DNA of 9,742 nt from JAEUPI01 sp035764445 (GTDB lineage: Bacteria > Pseudomonadota > Gammaproteobacteria > Burkholderiales > Burkholderiaceae_C), in assembly GCA_035764445.1 (NCBI GenBank), contig DASTZF010000241.1:1-9742 (forward strand). The letters run 5' to 3'. Below the pieces are notes generated by a model that was not told the origin of the DNA, searched no databases, and saw only the letters and a list, made by a program, of their open reading frames with translations. This document shows positions 7,008 to 9,742 of this stretch, piece after piece. A program made the translations under genes and the position numbers. How positions within the stretch are numbered: position 1 is the first letter of the stretch; each line of letters starts with the position of its first letter.

Positions 7008-8072
7008 TCAGCGAACGACCAGCCGAGCGCCGCCTGAATGCGACGTCACTTCGCCGATGTCGGCCGCGGCATTGAAGCCGTGCCGCTTGAACACGTCGAT
7101 CACCGACTCGGCCGCCGACGGCGCGCACGACACCAGCAAGCCGCCGCTGGTCTGCGGGTCGGTCAGCAACGCCTTGTCGGCAGCATCGAACTGCGCCGGC
7201 AACGAGACCTCGCCACCGTAGCCCGCCCAGTTGCGGCCCGATGCGCCGGTGACGAAGCCCTGTGCGGCGAGCCCGCGCACCTGATCGAGTTGCGGCACGC
7301 GCGCCCAGTCGAGCACCACCGTGCAGCCGGCGCCGCGCGCGAGCTCCAGCGCGTGGCCGGCGAGGCCGAAGCCGGTGACATCGGTGAGCGCATGCACGCC
7401 GTCGAGTGCGGCCAGATCGGGCCCCGGCGTGTTCAGCTGGGTCGTGGTGGCGACCATCTGCGCATAGCCCGGCGCATCGAGGCGCTCCTTCTTCAACGCT
7501 GCCGACAGCACGCCCACACCGAGCGGCTTGCCGAGGATCACGCGATCGCCCGCGCGCGCGTCGGCGTTGCGCTTGACGCGCTTGGGATGCACCAGCCCGA
7601 GCGCGACCAGGCCGTAGATCGCCTCGACCGAGTCGATCGTGTGGCCACCGGCGATCGGAATGCCGGCGGCCTGGCACACCGACTCGCCGCCTTGCAGGAT
7701 GCGCGCGATGGTGGCCGTCGACAGCACGTTGATCGGCATGCCGACCAGGGCCAGCGCCAGGATCGGCCGGCCCCCCATGGCATAGACGTCGGAGATCGCG
7801 TTGGTGGCTGCGATGCGGCCGAAGTCGAACGGGTCGTCGACGATCGGCATGAAGAAGTCGGTGGTGGCGATCAACGCCTGCTCGTCGTTCAACCGGTAAA
7901 CCGCGGCGTCGTCGGACGTCTCGATGCCGACCAGCAGCTCCTTGGGCATCGGCATCTCCGCTGAGCCTTTGAGGATCTCCGACAGCACGCCCGGCGCGAT
8001 CTTGCAGCCGCAACCGCCGCCGTGCGACAGCGAGGTCAGCCGCGGCTCGATGGGACGTTCAGGGGCGTTCAT
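7008..8072 (-). CDS. selD: selenide, water dikinase (selenophosphate synthetase)
   Basis: Cytoplasmic enzyme that makes selenophosphate from selenide and ATP, the selenium donor for selenocysteine and 2-selenouridine in tRNA. The 354 residues compare with about 347 in E. coli. The N-terminal active-site motif GGGCGCK has Cys21, Cys23 and Lys24, matching Cys17/Cys19/Lys20 of E. coli, so this is the cysteine rather than the selenocysteine form. Metal-binding aspartates are visible in DDAAV, TTDFF (Asp72) and ISDVYAMGG (Asp95). LTDVTGFGLAGH and the C-terminal DPQTSGGLL are also diagnostic. I chose the ATG at 8070-8072 because GGAG lies 10 bases upstream and the family N-terminus starts there. 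An upstream in-frame opening to 8657 is antisense to the next gene. No selA, selB or mnmH is visible next to it. Confidence 0.96.
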   Translation of the reverse strand: MNAPERPIEPRLTSLSHGGGCGCKIAPGVLSEILKGSAEMPMPKELLVGIETSDDAAVYRLNDEQALIATTDFFMPIVDDPFDFGRIAATNAISDVYAMGGRPILALALVGMPINVLSTATIARILQGGESVCQAAGIPIAGGHTIDSVEAIYGLVALGLVHPKRVKRNADARAGDRVILGKPLGVGVLSAALKKERLDAPGYAQMVATTTQLNTPGPDLAALDGVHALTDVTGFGLAGHALELARGAGCTVVLDWARVPQLDQVRGLAAQGFVTGASGRNWAGYGGEVSLPAQFDAADKALLTDPQTSGGLLVSCAPSAAESVIDVFKRHGFNAAADIGEVTSHSGGARLVVR

Positions 8073-8285
8073 GCAGCGCTTTCTCCGGTCAACGCGGTGA
8101 GCATATCGGGTTCGCGTCGCGCACGCTGCGATGCCATCCGGCGGCGCGCTTTCGTTTGAATCGATCTTGGCAGCCAGTGTGTGCCGCAGCGGCAGCGCCA
8201 GCGCAAGGATCGCGAGGGACGAGGCGCCCCCGGGAGGTGCAGCCTCGCCTACAAGGTAGTACGCTCTATGTCGGGGTGCGAAGGC
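8073..8285. promoter_or_regulatory. intergenic region between divergent selD and the Asp-box protein gene
   Basis: About 213 bases should hold promoters in both directions. On minus, GATATG (8102-8107) is a weak -10 candidate for selD. A six-base inverted repeat CGAGGC / GCCTCG (8220-8225 and 8242-8247) lies upstream of the rightward gene, with a C/G-rich spacer. I cannot assign a regulator. Short rightward openings here, including a GTG-started extension from 8181, lack recognisable protein character. Confidence 0.35.
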
Positions 8286-9200
8286 ATGCTCAACCCGCTG
8301 CGGGCTCTTCCGATCGGCGCATTGGTGCTGGCGATGGGCTCCGTATTGCCGGGCGTCATCGAGGCCGCGGCCAGCGTGGACCTGACTCACGTCCACGGAT
8401 TGGCCTATGGCGCCAACGGCAGGTGGCTGATCATCGCCAGCCACCACGGCCTGGCCATCTACTCGGACGGGCGGTGGTTCGAGCCGAAGGGGCCCGCTCA
8501 TGACTTGATGAGCCTGTCGCCAGTGCGCGATGCGCTTTACAGCAGCGGGCATCCCGCAGCCGGGTCCGACTTGACCGATCCGGTGGGCTTGATCAAGAGC
8601 ACAGATGGCGGCGGGAGCTGGCGCAGCCTGGCGCTCGAAGGCGAGTCGGACTTCCACACGGTCGCCGCCTCACGCGACACGAACGTCGTGTATATCGCCA
8701 ACCGGCAGGCGAACTCGCGCATGCAGCGAACGGGCATCCACTACACGACCGACGATGGTGCCCACTGGCGGCGCGCCGCAGCGCGGGGCTTGGGCGGCCC
8801 GATCCATCAGCTGGCCGTGCACCCCACTGACCCCAACGTGGTGGCCGCGGCCGGCGATGCCGGGCTCTTCCTGTCGCGTGACTGGGCGGACACCTTCGAG
8901 CGGCTAGGCGAGCCGGGCTACGTGTTGGCCGTCAGTTTCGACGTCGACGGCGCGACCCTCTGGCACAGCCGCTACGACGATGACAAGCCGTGGCTATTCA
9001 CGCTCCACACGACGCCAGGCGCCGCGCTCGGTATGGTGACGCTGCCCTTGCCGGCACACGATGCCGTCGCACACATTGCCCTCAACCCTGCGAGCCCAGG
9101 GGAGGTCGCCATCGCAACCTTCAGGCGCAGCGTGTTCGTCAGTCGGGATCTAGGTCGGACGTGGACCCAGATCGCCTTCGAGGGTGTGACCCGGGAGTGA
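8286..9200 (+). CDS. exported Asp-box (BNR) beta-propeller-like protein, sialidase-like fold
   Basis: Predicted exported protein of 304 residues from the ATG at 8286. The N-terminal signal peptide begins MLNPLRALPIGALVLAMGS and likely ends near VIEAAA. Three clear Asp-boxes (S/T-x-D-x-G-x-x-W) are STDGGGSW (105-112), TTDDGAHW (154-161) and SRDLGRTW (286-293); SRDWADTF (197-204) is a degenerate fourth. This repeat marks sialidase/BNR beta-propellers. The opening DLTHVHGLAYGANGRWLIIA resembles, from memory, the group labelled F510_1955 family glycosylhydrolase, but I see no sialidase catalytic arginine triad that I can assign, so enzyme activity is not claimed. An in-frame ATG at 8268 is an alternative start, with AAGG 11 bases upstream; 8286 fits the signal peptide better and has GGGG 9 bases upstream. 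It has no functional partner in the window and lies between selD and a tRNA gene. Confidence 0.8.
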   Translation: MLNPLRALPIGALVLAMGSVLPGVIEAAASVDLTHVHGLAYGANGRWLIIASHHGLAIYSDGRWFEPKGPAHDLMSLSPVRDALYSSGHPAAGSDLTDPVGLIKSTDGGGSWRSLALEGESDFHTVAASRDTNVVYIANRQANSRMQRTGIHYTTDDGAHWRRAAARGLGGPIHQLAVHPTDPNVVAAAGDAGLFLSRDWADTFERLGEPGYVLAVSFDVDGATLWHSRYDDDKPWLFTLHTTPGAALGMVTLPLPAHDAVAHIALNPASPGEVAIATFRRSVFVSRDLGRTWTQIAFEGVTRE

Positions 9201-9423
9201 CGGCCGGAAGCCAGGCGTCAGTCGATGCCAGTGCTTGACTCGCGCTTGCATTGGCGGGAGCGTGCTGACTTCTCCACACGAAGTCGCTCCATGCTGATGT
9301 CGGCCCCGCTCGCAAACTTGCGCTCCCGGCCCACACGGTGTCTTGGGCCGCGGCGTGGGCCACACTCGGGCCACAGGCCCGCCTAACGAAGAGGTGGCCG
9401 CGTGCAGCTACGGCAAGCGAATC
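9201..9423. other. intergenic stretch downstream of the tRNA 3' end, no convincing gene
   Basis: These 223 bases hold only short GC-driven openings on both strands with no family resemblance. There are small inverted repeats: GACTTC/GAAGTC (9267-9285), GGGAGCG/CGCTCCC (9256-9262 and 9321-9327) and CGGGCC/GGCCCG (9367-9381). None has a T-tract. The stretch lies directly past the tRNA 3' end, a common integration target, but I see no repeated copy of the tRNA end and no integrase. Confidence 0.5.
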
Positions 9424-9499
9424 TGGCGCGCCCGGCGCGGATCGAACGCGCGACCCCTGGCTTCGGAGGCCAGTACTCTATCCACTGAGCTACGGGCGC
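9424..9499 (-). tRNA. tRNA-Arg, anticodon CCG
   Basis: A full 76-base cloverleaf on the minus strand. The acceptor stem GCGCCCG pairs with CGGGCGC, followed by discriminator G and an encoded CCA (9424-9426). The D arm contains AGCTCAGTGGATAGAG. The anticodon stem CTGGC/GCCAG encloses the loop CTCCGAA, giving anticodon CCG, which reads CGG arginine codons. The T arm is GCGCG-TTCGATC-CGCGC. The sequence closely resembles enterobacterial tRNA-Arg(CCG). Two openings that cover it on opposite strands are translation artefacts often seen over tRNA genes. Confidence 0.97.
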
Positions 9500-9545
9500 A
9501 TCGCGGTGCGTGCCGGCGGCAGCACACATCACAGCGGAGCGCACG

Positions 9546-9554
9546 ATTCTATCA
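9546..9554 (-). promoter_or_regulatory. extended -10 box of the tRNA-Arg promoter
   Basis: On the minus strand this reads TGATAGAAT, that is TG-N plus TAGAAT, five of six matches to TATAAT with the extended-10 TG. Transcription would start near 9539, about 40 bases before the mature tRNA 5' end at 9499. No clear TTGACA-like -35 element is seen, consistent with an extended -10 promoter. Confidence 0.6.
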
Positions 9555-9592
9555 GCGGGCCTTCCGGCGACCGCGGCCACCACGAGGGCCAC

Positions 9593-9601
9593 TGATAGAA
9601 T
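9593..9601 (+). promoter_or_regulatory. extended -10 box of the cytochrome gene promoter
   Basis: The plus strand reads TGATAGAAT, identical to the box of the divergent tRNA promoter. Transcription would start near 9608, giving a leader of roughly 57 bases before the ATG at 9665. No convincing -35 hexamer lies 17 bases upstream. Confidence 0.6.
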
Positions 9602-9664
9602 CGCCCGGTTTTGCTCGGCACGCGGCTGCGGCGGGCCACACGACAGGCAGAGAGTCATCGATCC

Positions 9665-9742
9665 ATGAGCGACGCCACGCATTCCGAAGCCGATTCGCAC
9701 GAAGGCTTGATCCGCACGCCGAAGCAACTGGTGGTCGTTCTT
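9665..9742 (+). CDS. c-type cytochrome (c5 family), N-terminus only, cut by right edge
   Basis: Only 26 codons are in the window. The peptide (MSDATHSEADSHEG, then LIRTPKQLVVVL) matches, from memory, the acidic and His-rich start and the I-K/R-TPKQL motif of membrane-anchored c5-family cytochromes common in Burkholderiales. In those a hydrophobic anchor follows immediately and haem-binding CxxCH motifs come later. Neither the anchor nor any haem motif is inside the window, so the call rests on this short match. The ATG at 9665 has an AGAGAG purine stretch about 10 bases upstream and a good extended -10 promoter further upstream. Confidence 0.65.
   Translation, partial: MSDATHSEADSHEGLIRTPKQLVVVL

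Larger units (their letters stand above)
9544..9603. repeat. 12-base perfect inverted repeat between divergent tRNA-Arg and cytochrome genes
   Basis: CGATTCTATCAG (9544-9555) and CTGATAGAATCG (9592-9603) are exact inverted copies 36 bases apart. A further GGCC pair (9558-9561 and 9587-9590) extends the symmetry inward across a small asymmetric bulge. Each arm carries an extended -10 promoter box facing outward, so the symmetry probably reflects two divergent promoters, though a shared regulator site or DNA hairpin is possible. Confidence 0.8.

Noticed and set aside
8073..8657. N-terminal extension of SelD to 8657
   Set aside because: It is antisense to the Asp-box protein gene and has no SelD homology. 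The family N-terminus starts at 8072 with a ribosome-binding site.
9139..9374. Two overlapping 74-codon openings on minus
   Set aside because: They have no domain, no ribosome-binding site and no conserved motif. They overlap the 3' end of the Asp-box gene and lie in GC-rich intergenic DNA.
9367..9381. CGGGCC/GGCCCG hairpin as tRNA terminator
   Set aside because: The stem is only six pairs and is not followed by a T-tract in the direction of tRNA transcription, so it is not supported as a terminator.
9201..9423. Integration attachment site at the tRNA 3' end
   Set aside because: I looked for a second copy of the tRNA 3' sequence and for an integrase in the window and saw neither.
9338..9595. 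Small plus-strand protein containing DRTRDPWLRRPVLYPLSYGR
   Set aside because: This is the antisense translation of the tRNA-Arg gene, a well-known spurious peptide in annotations.
9383..9727. Small minus-strand protein containing APVAQWIEYWPPKPGVARSI
   Set aside because: This is the sense translation of the tRNA-Arg gene plus its promoter region, also a recurrent annotation artefact.

Overview
The window is GC-rich bacterial DNA with dense, mostly end-to-end genes on both strands. Several signs point to a betaproteobacterium of the order Burkholderiales: the high-GC codon choice, a Burkholderiales-like c-type cytochrome N-terminus at the right edge, and a tRNA-Arg(CCG) gene with an encoded CCA end. 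The order-level assignment is inference from resemblance, not from a search.

Layout. (1) Positions 1-4220, minus strand: a four-gene unit transcribed leftward. It encodes a NitT/TauT-type (NMT1-like) periplasmic binding protein, an ABC ATPase, an ABC permease whose start overlaps the ATPase stop by ATGA, and a PhoX-family (DUF839) phosphatase with Tat-like and lipobox signals. The PhoX gene runs off the left edge and carries an apparent one-base insertion at 140-142. (2) 4348-5100, plus strand: a short-chain dehydrogenase/reductase, divergent from the transporter across 127 bases. (3) 5081-5206: three perfect stem-loops with three-base loops, from the dehydrogenase stop to the leader of the next gene. 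(4) 5276-5899, plus strand: a hemolysin III/TrhA (PAQR-like) membrane protein. (5) 5909-8072, minus strand: selD (selenophosphate synthetase) followed by rlpA (septal lytic transglycosylase lipoprotein). (6) 8286-9200, plus strand: an exported Asp-box (BNR) beta-propeller-like protein. (7) 9424-9742: tRNA-Arg(CCG) on minus and the first 26 codons of a c5-family cytochrome on plus. They diverge from two mirror-image extended -10 boxes that form a 12-base inverted repeat.

How the genes may work together. The binding protein, ATPase and permease form a complete ABC importer. PhoX-family enzymes hydrolyse phosphoesters outside the cytoplasm, so the linked phosphatase suggests, without proving, that hydrolysis of an organophosphate is coupled to uptake of a product or related compound. 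The other genes look like ordinary housekeeping or singleton functions: selenium activation, cell-wall remodelling at division, membrane homeostasis, and respiration. I see no CRISPR array, transposase, integrase, toxin-antitoxin pair or recognisable defence system. The most notable items are the phosphatase-transporter unit with its frameshift, the stem-loop series, the mirrored promoters, and the orphan Asp-box protein beside the tRNA.
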